Shown one piece after another: positions 36,774 to 44,983 of a stretch of DNA of 64,000 nt. Under the pieces are notes generated by a model. It made no database searches. It saw only the letters and a program-made list of their open reading frames with translations, and had not been told where the DNA came from. The stretch covers positions 31,671 to 95,670 of the forward strand of contig CAZYHS010000004.1 of assembly GCA_964647545.1 (NCBI GenBank). Direction: 5' to 3'. The first letter of the stretch is position 1; the number at the start of each line of letters is the position of its first letter. The DNA is from CAZYHS01 sp964647545. Its GTDB lineage: Bacteria; UBA10199; GCA-002796325; 1-14-0-20-49-13. Both the position numbers and the translations under genes were made by a program.

Positions 36774-38035
36774 TTGAACCTCACATTTATACTGCCGGTC
36801 TTTGCATTCTGCTGCGAGCCCGACATCATCGACCACGCAATGCCGCCGCCGATCGCCGCAATCACCCCGCCTGCAATTCCGATGACAACACCGTCGGGCA
36901 AAGAACGACGTTTTTGCCCCAGTAAAATCACCCCGCCTGCTCCGTCAGCATCCAAATATTTTCGAGGGTCCTTTGAAACATCGGCAGACAGCTGCTTAAA
37001 AAGCAGGTCGGCGGCGGAAGATAGCGATTCTTGAAGTCCGACTCGCGAACTGTCCCAAACGACATTTATCTGCTTATGCCCTGCTTGATATGCGCGGTCG
37101 GTCATTCTTACGGCAGCACTCCCCGACATGTCCGGATTTACATCTGCGTCAATTGTAACGATCTTATCGACGTTAAGGAGGCCGCCCAAACGCACCCCTT
37201 CCACGACCGCGTTTTTCGCTTCGACTTGCGCCGCGGAATTCTTGTGAGAATTTCGATCCCATTTTAGGTCAAAAGCTAAGTTGAGTTTCTCGTCGGCGGA
37301 TAGAGAGACACTTTTGAACTCTGGCAAATATTTATTTGCGCGCGCTTCGACGTCGTAGCCGGCAGATGGAAGCCCCGACAAAGTCAGCGGCGACACCCCT
37401 TTGAAAACGCCATTCAAATATATTTCCGCAACCTCGGGGGAAGCGGTTATCTCGATGGTTCCTGCGGCATTTTTTAAGATTTCGTCTCTGGCTTTTGAGA
37501 AGGCCAAAACCACCGACGGAGGAAAATCGTTGCGGCTTAAATCAAATGAAGGGTCGAGCAAAACGGTTTTTTTAAAAAATTCGCCCGCCTCCTGCATCTT
37601 TTTCTTTTGCTTTGAAACTATCAACCCGCAAAGCGCGTAGGCATCTCTGAGATACGTTCCACAAAAAGCGGCTTTTGTCGTTTGCGCCGATTCAACGGCT
37701 TTTGAAGCGAGCGCATAAGCCTCGTCAAACTCCAGAGCGAAATATTTTTCTTTGGCGTCGTTTAGCAAGCCGCCAACGGAGTCACATTCTTTTTGCGTGC
37801 GAACGTCGGCGTCATGGTAATTAATGACGGCCTCTGCAATACCGGCGTCAACAACCTCAACTCCGCGCGTCCGAAGCGCCGCCGAAAAGGAAGCCGCCAG
37901 CTCTTTTGAGGTGCCATCGCTCGAAGAGTCGATAAGAGGAACAACCGCCACACTCGCAGACGAAAGGGCGACCTGCTCAAATAAAAACAGCAGGCACAAA
38001 ACAAAAATGGGGGTTCGAACAAATAGCCTTTGCAT
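36770..38035 (-). CDS. Exported PEGA-domain protein, first gene of the operon
   Basis: A 421-residue protein; signal peptide about 1-27 ending SSASVA. Residues about 28-70 resemble the start of CsgG/FlgO-like periplasmic domains (VAVVPLIDSSSDGTSKELAASFSAALRTRGVEVV). A helical TPR-like part (about 85-180) is followed by a PEGA domain at about 192-262 (GTIEITASPEVAEIYLNGVF...SPLTLSGLPSAGYDVEARANKYL). Near the C-terminus a hydrophobic Gly-rich segment (VVIGIAGGVIAAIGGGIAW, about 382-400) may cross the membrane. AGGTG precedes the ATG. It shares PEGA and co-transcription with the kinase at 30686. Confidence 0.8.
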   Translation of the reverse strand: MQRLFVRTPIFVLCLLFLFEQVALSSASVAVVPLIDSSSDGTSKELAASFSAALRTRGVEVVDAGIAEAVINYHDADVRTQKECDSVGGLLNDAKEKYFALEFDEAYALASKAVESAQTTKAAFCGTYLRDAYALCGLIVSKQKKKMQEAGEFFKKTVLLDPSFDLSRNDFPPSVVLAFSKARDEILKNAAGTIEITASPEVAEIYLNGVFKGVSPLTLSGLPSAGYDVEARANKYLPEFKSVSLSADEKLNLAFDLKWDRNSHKNSAAQVEAKNAVVEGVRLGGLLNVDKIVTIDADVNPDMSGSAAVRMTDRAYQAGHKQINVVWDSSRVGLQESLSSAADLLFKQLSADVSKDPRKYLDADGAGGVILLGQKRRSLPDGVVIGIAGGVIAAIGGGIAWSMMSGSQQNAKTGSINVRFK

Positions 38036-38321
38036 TCACACCTCATGCAAACAAAAGCTCCCCCACTTTCAGTTTGCTTTAAATTCGGCGTGAACCTAAG
38101 CAAGTTCCGTGCCAAAGTTCAAAACACCCTAGAATGCCTTTTTGCGCCCTTTTTAAAATTGCATGTAACGTTTTATTCACACCTCGTGTGTTTTTTTCTG
38201 AAACAGAATACACCCTAGAATCGTTGATAAGCATACATTTGCCGTCATACACAAAAAAATATCACCAAAAAATATGCGGGACTTGCATAAAATACGGCCA
38301 TCTGCTAGGAGTCCCTTCACT
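38036..38321. other. Intergenic region with two pairs of short direct repeats
   Basis: Between divergent genes. TTCACACCTC occurs at 38035-38044, where it contains the ribosome site of the minus-strand gene, and again at 38176-38185. CACCCTAGAAT occurs at 38125-38135 and 38211-38221. No convincing ORF was found in it. The second TTCACACCTC also forms CACAC-ctc-GTGTG followed by seven T. Confidence 0.55.
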
Positions 38322-39632
38322 ATGAAAACTAAACGCATACTGATCATGGGGGCCGCAGGCCGAGACTTTCACAACTTCAACTGCTTCTTCAGGAACAATC
38401 CTGACTATGAAGTGGTGGCGTTCACAGCGACACAGATACCTAATATCGAGGGGAGACGCTATCCGTCAGAGCTCTCCGGACCGAGATATCCCAAAGGTAT
38501 CGCGATACATCCCGAATCGGAGCTGGTCGATCTCATAAAAAAAGAGAAGATCGACGAGGTCTTTTTCGCGTATTCCGACGTTTCCCACGAATACGTGATG
38601 CAAAAGGCATCGCTTGTCATTGCAAACGGAGCTGATTTCAGCCTCCTTTCCTCAAAACACACTCAGGTCAAATCGACCAAACCGGTCATCGCCGTATGCG
38701 CAGTGCGGACAGGCTGCGGAAAATCGCAGACATCACGCAAGGTCGTTGAAATTCTGAAGTCAAAAGGCAAAAAAGTCGTCGCGATAAGACATCCGATGCC
38801 GTACGGCAACCTTGCCGAACAGGTGGTTCAGCGTTTTGCAAGTTATGCCGACCTCGATGCGCACAAATGCACAATTGAAGAGCGCGAGGAGTACGAGCCA
38901 TACATCGATAACGGGCTGGTCGTTTACGCCGGCGTCGATTACGAAAAAATTCTGCGTCAGGCCGAAACAGAGGCCGATGTGATCATCTGGGACGGCGGAA
39001 ATAACGACATCCCGTTCTACGTCCCCGATCTTTTGATCACAGTGCTCGACCCGCTTAGGGCCGGACATGAACGCAAGTTCTACCCCGGAGAAGCGAACCT
39101 CATCGCCGCCAACGTGTTGGTCATCAACAAGTACGAACAGGCCAGCAAAGAACAGCTCGAAACTCTTCACTCCAACATTAAAGAATGCAACCCGAACGCA
39201 ACCGTAATTAACGGCGCGTCAAAACTTACGGTGGACGACATCGCCGGAGTGAAAGGCAAAAAAGTGCTGGTCATCGAAGACGGTCCGACACTTACGCACG
39301 GCGGAATGAACCTTGGCGCCGGAATTGTGGCCGCTAAGGAATTCGGCGCAGCCGAAACGATCGACCCGCGCCCGTATGCCGTCGGCTCGATTAAGAACGC
39401 CTACAAACAGTATCCGCACATGGGACCGCTACTGCCGGCGCTTGGCTACTACGCCGACCAGCTTAAAGACCTTGAGGCAACGATCAAAGCGACTCCGTGC
39501 GATCTGATTCTCGTCGCAAGCCCCATCGACATCAGGCGCGTGGTAAAACTCGACAAACCGAGCATGAGGGTCGGCTACTATCTTGAAGAGATCGGGAAAC
39601 CGACTCTCGCCGACGTTTTGCAGAAGTTCTAA
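38322..39632 (+). CDS. Cyclic 2,3-diphosphoglycerate synthetase-like P-loop protein
   Basis: Start at the ATG at 38322 after TAGGAG; the frame extends 16 codons upstream without family match. The 436-residue product belongs by its pattern to the family that includes archaeal cyclic 2,3-diphosphoglycerate synthetase and many bacterial proteins annotated as GTPases. An N-terminal Rossmann-like part (MKTKRILIMGAAGRDFHNFN) is followed by the P-loop AVRTGCGKSQTSRK (GCGKS at 131-135), VVAIRHPMPYGNL, IIWDGGNNDIPFY, VINKYEQAS and a C-terminal GYYADQLKDLEATI/VASPIDIRR segment. In archaea the product is a thermoprotectant; the role in bacteria is not established. A terminator follows. Confidence 0.8.
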   Translation: MKTKRILIMGAAGRDFHNFNCFFRNNPDYEVVAFTATQIPNIEGRRYPSELSGPRYPKGIAIHPESELVDLIKKEKIDEVFFAYSDVSHEYVMQKASLVIANGADFSLLSSKHTQVKSTKPVIAVCAVRTGCGKSQTSRKVVEILKSKGKKVVAIRHPMPYGNLAEQVVQRFASYADLDAHKCTIEEREEYEPYIDNGLVVYAGVDYEKILRQAETEADVIIWDGGNNDIPFYVPDLLITVLDPLRAGHERKFYPGEANLIAANVLVINKYEQASKEQLETLHSNIKECNPNATVINGASKLTVDDIAGVKGKKVLVIEDGPTLTHGGMNLGAGIVAAKEFGAAETIDPRPYAVGSIKNAYKQYPHMGPLLPALGYYADQLKDLEATIKATPCDLILVASPIDIRRVVKLDKPSMRVGYYLEEIGKPTLADVLQKF

Positions 39633-39644
39633 TTTTAATTGTTT

Positions 39645-39687
39645 CAAAAAAAGCCGGCCGCATGAAAATTGCGACCGGCTTTTTTAT
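39645..39687. terminator. Terminator between convergent genes
   Basis: AAAAAAGCCGG-c-CGC...GCG-a-CCGGCTTTTTT, with A and T tails on both sides; it may serve the synthetase-like gene and nfo. It overlaps the last codon region of nfo. Confidence 0.85.
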
Positions 39688-40580
39688 TTTCTGATGAGCT
39701 TTTTTATAAGCTCCAGATTCTTTTTGTCGTTAGCGGTAGAATCGCCTTTAGGCGTTTCGATGACAAACGGAAGATGGGTAAATCTCGGGTCGTTAAGAAT
39801 TCGTTCGAAAAATTCGAGACCTATCAAGCCATCGCCGAGTCCGGCATGCCTGTCCACGCGGCTCGCGACTTCTTTAGCCGAATCGTTCAGATGGATCGCC
39901 ACCAGTAGATCAAAGCCCACGTACTTTTCAAACTCTTCGAACGTACGCTTGTACCCCTGCTTGGAATTAATGTCGTAGCCGGCGGCAAATATGTGGGCCG
40001 TATCTAGGCAGACAACAACTCTTTTTTGAGACGCTTTAGACAAGCGTTTAAAAATTTCAGTGAAGTGTTCAAACTTGTGCCCGATCGAATTCCCCTGCCC
40101 CGCAGTCGTCTCAAGGGCGATCTTTACGCGCCACATGGGAGTCCTTTTCACAAGCTCTTCGATTGAGGAGGCGATAGTGTCAAAACCTGTCTCTAAGCCT
40201 GCCCCCTTGTGCGAACCCGGGTGAACTACGACGAACGGAAGTTCAAGCTGCTCGGCGCGTTCAAGTTCGATAAACATCGATCTTACTGAACGGATGAGAT
40301 TTGCATCTTGCGGGGAAGCTAGGTTGATCAAATAAGAAGCGTGCGCGAACGGCAGTTTAATTCCGCCATCCGCGCACGCATTTATAAAATCCGAAATTTC
40401 ATCTTCTAGGAGCGGGGGCGCGTCCCACTGATTGTTGTTCTTGGTGAATATTTGTATCGTGTTGCAACCAAGAGCGGCTCCGCGCCTTGCACCTTCGGCC
40501 ACGCCGCCCGCAATCGAGCAGTGCGCGCCAATCAGCCGGAATGCGTTATTTTTTCGACGAGAGTTTGTTCTTTTTGACAT
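39684..40580 (-). CDS. nfo: Deoxyribonuclease IV (endonuclease IV)
   Basis: AP endonuclease of base-excision repair with a three-zinc TIM barrel. At 298 residues it shows all family landmarks: GAHCSIAGGVAEG, QIFTKNNNQW, FAHASYLINLA, VVHPGSHKG, IALETTAGQGNSIG, CLDTAHIFAAGYD, AIHLNDSAKE, DRHAGLGDG and IETPKGD. The basic N-terminal extension (SKRTNSRRKNN) precedes the domain. The ATG lies inside the preceding 55-residue gene, out of frame by one, with only a weak ribosome site, which suggests coupled translation. Confidence 0.95.
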   Translation of the reverse strand: MSKRTNSRRKNNAFRLIGAHCSIAGGVAEGARRGAALGCNTIQIFTKNNNQWDAPPLLEDEISDFINACADGGIKLPFAHASYLINLASPQDANLIRSVRSMFIELERAEQLELPFVVVHPGSHKGAGLETGFDTIASSIEELVKRTPMWRVKIALETTAGQGNSIGHKFEHFTEIFKRLSKASQKRVVVCLDTAHIFAAGYDINSKQGYKRTFEEFEKYVGFDLLVAIHLNDSAKEVASRVDRHAGLGDGLIGLEFFERILNDPRFTHLPFVIETPKGDSTANDKKNLELIKKLIRK

Positions 40581-40713
40581 ATTCCCAGATCTTCTTTGTC
40601 ATCTGGCTCGGTGCGATCGGTGCACTACCGAAAACTTTTTCGATCGTATCTGTGCAGCCCTTGAAGCTGATCGTGTATCCGCCGAACGCCGCTTTTTTCT
40701 TTGCTGTTGCCAT
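40546..40713 (-). CDS. 55-residue SWIB/MDM2-like small protein
   Basis: A short frame with a good AAGGAG six bases before its ATG at 40713 and a TAA at 40546. It encodes a basic protein beginning MATAKKKAAFGGYTISFKGC. The second half (APIAPSQMTKKIWEYVKKNK, then LSSKK) matches the core of the SWIB/MDM2 fold, in which a TxxxWxYxKxNxL helix pattern is conserved. Full SWIB domains are about 75 residues, so this looks like a reduced or variant form. It overlaps the start of nfo by 35 bp. Function unknown; DNA association would fit the Lys-rich ends and the repair neighbour, but is inference. Confidence 0.68.
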   Translation of the reverse strand: MATAKKKAAFGGYTISFKGCTDTIEKVFGSAPIAPSQMTKKIWEYVKKNKLSSKK

Positions 40714-40942
40714 CGTATTCTCCTTTTTTTGTTTAACCGTTAGAAGCGCAATATAGCCTGTTTTGTACGCCGTTCAAGTAATTTGTTACGCTTGCCGGCC
40801 GAAAATCCGCTACGGAGAACGATTTTAGGACAAGCCGGACGTTTTTTGGACACCCAGCCGGACGAAAACCAGCTCAGGCGGCCAAAGACTCCGCATTCGC
40901 GTGGCACGGCACAAGTTGCATCACGTTAAGACCGGAGATCCT

Positions 40943-41563
40943 ATGCCTCTTAAAATTCTATTTTTTGTCTTAACGTCCGTCGCGATTATAACCTCCAGCA
41001 TCACTAGCGCATTTGCGGGAAACGATCCCGAAAAGTTGTCGCTGCTGCACAACGCTGCGCTGGAGTATGCAAGAATGCAGCCGTCCGAGCTTTCATCCCT
41101 TAAAAAGAGGACAAGGCGCGCGGCCATGCTCCCCCAATTGCAAATCGGAACGAAGCGTAGCATTCAAAACAACGTTAACATCGCCGTCGGCGACAACGTC
41201 TCGGTCACCAGTACGGGTTCGACGATCGGCCCTACAACCAGCGATATTAAGCAAGCCGCCGGCGGAGACACATCGATAGAGGTGAAAGCGGTATGGCAAC
41301 TCAGCGAAATAATATTTAACGATGACATGATCGACGTTGCGACCGAAGCCCGATATCAAATGCGCGAACGCAGAACCCTACTTGAAGAGGTCAACCGTCT
41401 CTACTTCGAAAGAGAGAGGTCTCTTTCGTCTCTTAAATCCATCGCAAAACTTAGGTCCAAAAAGGCCGAGGCGGCGCTATTGAAGATCAAAGCCGAAGAA
41501 TGCGAAGCCGGCCTCGATGCACTCACCGGAGGCTATTTCAGCCGCAGCTTCATGCCAAATTAG
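40943..41563 (+). CDS. Exported protein with helical, TolC-like character
   Basis: Start at the ATG at 40943 (GGAG five bases upstream), giving a signal peptide MPLKILFFVLTSVAIITSS...AFA; an in-frame ATG at 40901 adds 14 residues. The 206-residue product is mostly helical: ALEYARMQPSELSSLKKRTRRAA, a Gly/Thr/Ser linker, then IEVKAVWQLSEIIFNDDMIDV and a long charged helix (TEARYQMRERRTLLEEVNRL through KKAEAALLKIKAEECEAGLDALTGG). This resembles one half of a TolC-type outer-membrane efflux protein, the GxxDxLTGGYF end included, but it is too short to form the full repeat. Function unknown. pyk follows 49 bp downstream. Confidence 0.65.
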   Translation: MPLKILFFVLTSVAIITSSITSAFAGNDPEKLSLLHNAALEYARMQPSELSSLKKRTRRAAMLPQLQIGTKRSIQNNVNIAVGDNVSVTSTGSTIGPTTSDIKQAAGGDTSIEVKAVWQLSEIIFNDDMIDVATEARYQMRERRTLLEEVNRLYFERERSLSSLKSIAKLRSKKAEAALLKIKAEECEAGLDALTGGYFSRSFMPN

Positions 41564-41586
41564 GAAAAGAAAAGCGGTTGAATTGA

Positions 41587-41609
41587 AGCGACAAAATGAT
41601 AATGTCGCT
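41587..41609 (+). promoter_or_regulatory. Inverted repeat just before the pyk start
   Basis: AGCGACA-aaatgataa-TGTCGCT: 7-bp arms, 9-base spacer, ending three bases before the pyk ATG. It occupies the place where a ribosome site should be; pyk has no clear Shine-Dalgarno. It could be an operator or an mRNA hairpin. Confidence 0.45.
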
Positions 41610-41612
41610 CAC

Positions 41613-43022
41613 ATGATTAGAAAAACCAAGATAATCGCAACGATCGGGCCCGCGTCCGGCGATCTTCAAACCATCGCAAAAATGGCGGCGGCCGGAATGA
41701 ACGTTGCTCGCATAAATTTTTCGCACGGAGACCATGAAACTCATAAAGAGACGATTCGCATGGTCCGCGCGGCCGAAAAGATCGCAAAAAAGCCGATCGG
41801 CATCCTCGCCGATCTTGGCGGACCGAAAATTAGGATCGGCAGCCTTGCCGGCGGTGTCCCGATAAAACTTAAAGAGGGCGACAAAATCACGTTCGCGCCC
41901 GAAATTACGCGCAAGGAGGGAGATATTCCTCTGACCTATCCCCTTTTGCACAAAGATGTGAAAGCCGGCGACCTACTTCTTCTAGACGACGGAAAGATTG
42001 CGGTCGAAGCCACAGGAGTTGAAGGCGACCGCATCAAGACCGTTGTGACCTGCGGCGGGACGCTGCTTGAACATAAAGGCATCAATCTACCGGGGGTTGC
42101 TCTAAGCACTTCGGCGATAACCGACAAAGACGTGCTCGACCTTAAGTTTGCGCTGGCAAACAGAGTCGATTTCGTCGGCATATCTTTCGTTCAGCGGGTT
42201 CAGGATATCGAAACGGTGCGCAAGGTCATGCAAAAAGAGGGGCGGTTCATTCCTGTCGTAGCAAAGATCGAAAGACAAACGGCGCTACAAAATCTCGAGT
42301 CAATAATAGATGCCAGCGACGGCATCATGATCGCCAGAGGCGACCTTGGCGTAGAAACCCCGCTTGAAGATGTGCCGGTCACTCAAAAGAACATTATCGC
42401 AGCTGCCAGAAAGTTCAAAAAGCCGGTTATCGTCGCAACGCAAATGCTTGAGAGCATGATCGAAAATGACCGCCCGACCCGCGCTGAGGCAAGTGACGTT
42501 GCCAACTCGGTTTTCGACGGCACCGACATTGTTATGCTTTCGGGCGAAACCGCCATGGGGCACAATCCGGTAAGGGCAATCGAAACGATGTCTAGAATCG
42601 TCTGCGCCGCGGAAAATAGCGTCTATCAGAGGGTCGGGACTTACGACCCCGACGACGGCGACGATTCTATAGTTGTGGCCACCACAAGAGCGGCTTGCTT
42701 TGCAGCCGAAGAGGCGAAAGCGAAAGCGATCTGCATATTCACAATGACCGGCAAAAGCGCTCTTTACGTTTCAAAACAGCGACCCGACGTCAACACAATA
42801 GCCATCTCTTCAAGCGACGAAACGATAAGACGCCTCGCCATCCTTTTCGGCGTAACACCTCTTAAGATTCCGCAGTGGCGAAAAATAGACGGCATGCTGG
42901 CCACGGGAATATCGGCCCTGCTTTCAAACAAGCTTGTTAAAAAAGGGGACAAGATAGTAACCGTGTGCGGAATGAACACCACGGCGGGGGCGACAAACAT
43001 GATCAAGATACTGACAGTTTGA
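41613..43022 (+). CDS. pyk: Pyruvate kinase
   Basis: Converts phosphoenolpyruvate and ADP to pyruvate and ATP at the end of glycolysis. Start at the ATG at 41613 (MIRKTKIIATIGPASGDL); the frame could extend 32 codons into the previous gene's end without family match. The 469 residues have NVARINFSHG, LADLGGPKIRIG, VDFVGISFVQRVQD, VVAKIERQTALQN (active-site Lys), MIARGDLGVETP, VATQMLESMIENDRPTRAEASDVANSV and a full C-terminal allosteric domain ending MNTTAGATNMIKI. Confidence 0.96.
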   Translation: MIRKTKIIATIGPASGDLQTIAKMAAAGMNVARINFSHGDHETHKETIRMVRAAEKIAKKPIGILADLGGPKIRIGSLAGGVPIKLKEGDKITFAPEITRKEGDIPLTYPLLHKDVKAGDLLLLDDGKIAVEATGVEGDRIKTVVTCGGTLLEHKGINLPGVALSTSAITDKDVLDLKFALANRVDFVGISFVQRVQDIETVRKVMQKEGRFIPVVAKIERQTALQNLESIIDASDGIMIARGDLGVETPLEDVPVTQKNIIAAARKFKKPVIVATQMLESMIENDRPTRAEASDVANSVFDGTDIVMLSGETAMGHNPVRAIETMSRIVCAAENSVYQRVGTYDPDDGDDSIVVATTRAACFAAEEAKAKAICIFTMTGKSALYVSKQRPDVNTIAISSSDETIRRLAILFGVTPLKIPQWRKIDGMLATGISALLSNKLVKKGDKIVTVCGMNTTAGATNMIKILTV

Positions 43023-43044
43023 TATCGGAAAAATCGACTGAAGC

Positions 43045-43659
43045 TCAGCCCTTGAATAAAGCCGCTTGAATTAAATATTTCAAAAACGCCTTCCGTGCTT
43101 TAAGAGCCTTCGGCGTAAGCATGTCTTCGCCGGTCATGGCCTCGATGAACTTCGCGTCGGTAAAATATGAGAGCGTCGATAAATAAAGAGTTATAAGCAA
43201 ATTAGATTCATCGACCTTTTTCAAGCGGCCCTTATTTGCTTCGGTCGCGAAGTGATCGCAGGCCCTCACAAAAAGCGGCCTGAAAAAATTCCGCATCATA
43301 TTTTCGACGTATCTGGCCTGACTACCGGCAACTTCAACCGTTGTGAGCCTCGCAAAATATCTGTGTTTGGCCGCGTAATCGAAAAAAGCGTCGAAAATTC
43401 CGTCAACCAGCGCGTCTCCTTTGAGCCCTTTTTTCAACACTCCCTGCGCTATCTCGATCAACTCGAACAAAAGCCTATCCATCACCGCCTGATATAGCCC
43501 CTCTTTTGTCGAAAAATAATAATGGAGAAGGGCTTTGTTCACGCCGGCCTTTTTTGCGATTTCGGCAGTGCGCGCGCCGCCAAAGCCGGCGGTCGCAAAT
43601 ATTTCTTCGGCCGCGTTAAGTATTTTTTCCTTCGCCCTGCTCTTTTCGCTTTCGGCCAT
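43045..43659 (-). CDS. TetR-family transcriptional regulator
   Basis: A 204-residue repressor type. N-terminal helix-turn-helix at about 10-60 (AKEKILNAAEEIFATAGFGGARTAEIAKKAGVNKALLHYYFSTKEGLYQAVMDRL read in segments). The C-terminal ligand domain is helical with an Arg/Phe-rich middle. It is the last gene of the minus-strand transporter operon, three bases after the TauE/SafE gene, so it probably controls that operon. Confidence 0.9.
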   Translation of the reverse strand: MAESEKSRAKEKILNAAEEIFATAGFGGARTAEIAKKAGVNKALLHYYFSTKEGLYQAVMDRLLFELIEIAQGVLKKGLKGDALVDGIFDAFFDYAAKHRYFARLTTVEVAGSQARYVENMMRNFFRPLFVRACDHFATEANKGRLKKVDESNLLITLYLSTLSYFTDAKFIEAMTGEDMLTPKALKARKAFLKYLIQAALFKG

Positions 43660-43662
43660 ATT

Positions 43663-44019
43663 TTATTTTCCCAAGAACATTTTTACCGATATCGCGGCAA
43701 GAATCACGGCAAAGGCGCGTTTGAGCGCGATTTCAGGTATGTACTGAACCAGATATCCGCCAATCCACCCTCCGACAAAAAAACCGCCGGCTATAAGCGC
43801 CGCCGATTTTAGGTCAACGTGACCTGCCCGCCAATAGGCAACAGCCGCCAAAAGACCGATCGGGGGGATCATAGCGGCAAGGGTCGTCCCCTGTGCCATG
43901 TGCTGACTGAAACCAAAAAGATAGACAAGTATCGGGATGATTATCACTCCGCCGCCGATCCCGAAAAATCCGCTTAGCATCCCCGCCAGCACGCCTGTCA
44001 AAGCCGTCAATGCCAACAT
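43663..44019 (-). CDS. Half-size TauE/SafE-family membrane permease
   Basis: Start at the ATG at 44019, six bases after AAGGAG; a GTG at 44025 directly abuts that site and is unlikely. The 118-residue product has four membrane helices and the family motif GMLSGFFGIGGGVIIIPIL near the N-terminus, plus GTTLAAMIPPIGLLAA and GGFFVGGWIGGYL. Usual TauE/SafE proteins have two such halves (about 250 residues), so this one may act as a dimer. Substrate unknown; sulphite, organosulphur compounds or other anions are known for relatives. Confidence 0.87.
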   Translation of the reverse strand: MLALTALTGVLAGMLSGFFGIGGGVIIIPILVYLFGFSQHMAQGTTLAAMIPPIGLLAAVAYWRAGHVDLKSAALIAGGFFVGGWIGGYLVQYIPEIALKRAFAVILAAISVKMFLGK

Positions 44020-44028
44020 AATCACTCC

Positions 44029-44976
44029 TTATGTCTTTGTCTCCGGTAGCGAAACATCGGTCGTTTCCTTTTGCGGCCACATCAAAGATGCGGCGATCGA
44101 AACGATAAGAGCGAACGCAATAAAACCAAGAGCAATGTAGATAGGCACCTTGAAATAATTCGATACCATCATTTTTGCGCCGACAAATATCAGAATCGCC
44201 GAAAGGCCATAGTGCAAATAATGAAAAAGCCCCATAATTCCAGAGATCGCAAAATAGAGAGCTCTAAGTCCCAAGATCGCAAACACATTTGAAGTATAGA
44301 CCACGAACGGATCTCTTGTGATCGCCAGCACCGCCGGAACCGAATCGACCGCAAAGATAACGTCGGTAGTTTCGACTATGAGCAAAACGACAAAAAGCGG
44401 AGTCGCAAATAACTTACCGCCTTCTCGCACAAAAAAATTACTCCCGCGATAATCGGTCGTGACCGGAAAAAATCTCCTGAATATTTTCAGCAAAGGGTTT
44501 TTCTCCGGATGAACCTCTTTGTCTTTTTCGGAGATCATCTTCACGCCGGTGTAGATCAATAAAGCACCGAAAAAATAAATGACCCAGTGGAACTTGTTGA
44601 TTAACGAAATGCCGGCCGCAATAAAAATGGCCCTCATTATAAGCGCACCAAGAATGCCCCAGAACAAAACCTTATGCTGATGCCTCCTATCGACCTTAAA
44701 AAAAGAAAAGACCATCAGAAATACGAAAAGGTTGTCAACGCTCAACGACTTTTCAAGAATATAACCGGTAAAGAACTCCAAAGCCGGCACGTGGCCGCCG
44801 ATAAAATAGATCGCGACGTTGAACAAAAGAGCGACACCTATCCAAACCGCACTCCATATCAAAGCCTCTCTGATCCTTACCGTATGAGCCTTGCGGTGAA
44901 AAACCCCCAGATCCAAAGCCAGTAACGCCAGAACGATCAATCCGAAAACGCTCCAAAGCAACACGGGATGCAGCAT
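44029..44976 (-). CDS. TerC-family membrane protein (Alx-like)
   Basis: A 315-residue inner-membrane protein with eight to nine helices. The TerC signatures are visible: ILEKSLSVDNLFVFLMVFSFF near residue 75 and VETTDVIFAVDSVPAVLAIT near 205, the paired Asp-containing helices that form the metal path. Relatives such as Alx and YkoY export Mn2+. It lies seven bases after mntP and nine before the TauE-like gene, so a shared role in metal efflux is likely. Confidence 0.9.
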   Translation of the reverse strand: MLHPVLLWSVFGLIVLALLALDLGVFHRKAHTVRIREALIWSAVWIGVALLFNVAIYFIGGHVPALEFFTGYILEKSLSVDNLFVFLMVFSFFKVDRRHQHKVLFWGILGALIMRAIFIAAGISLINKFHWVIYFFGALLIYTGVKMISEKDKEVHPEKNPLLKIFRRFFPVTTDYRGSNFFVREGGKLFATPLFVVLLIVETTDVIFAVDSVPAVLAITRDPFVVYTSNVFAILGLRALYFAISGIMGLFHYLHYGLSAILIFVGAKMMVSNYFKVPIYIALGFIAFALIVSIAASLMWPQKETTDVSLPETKT

Positions 44977-44983
44977 AGTTCTC

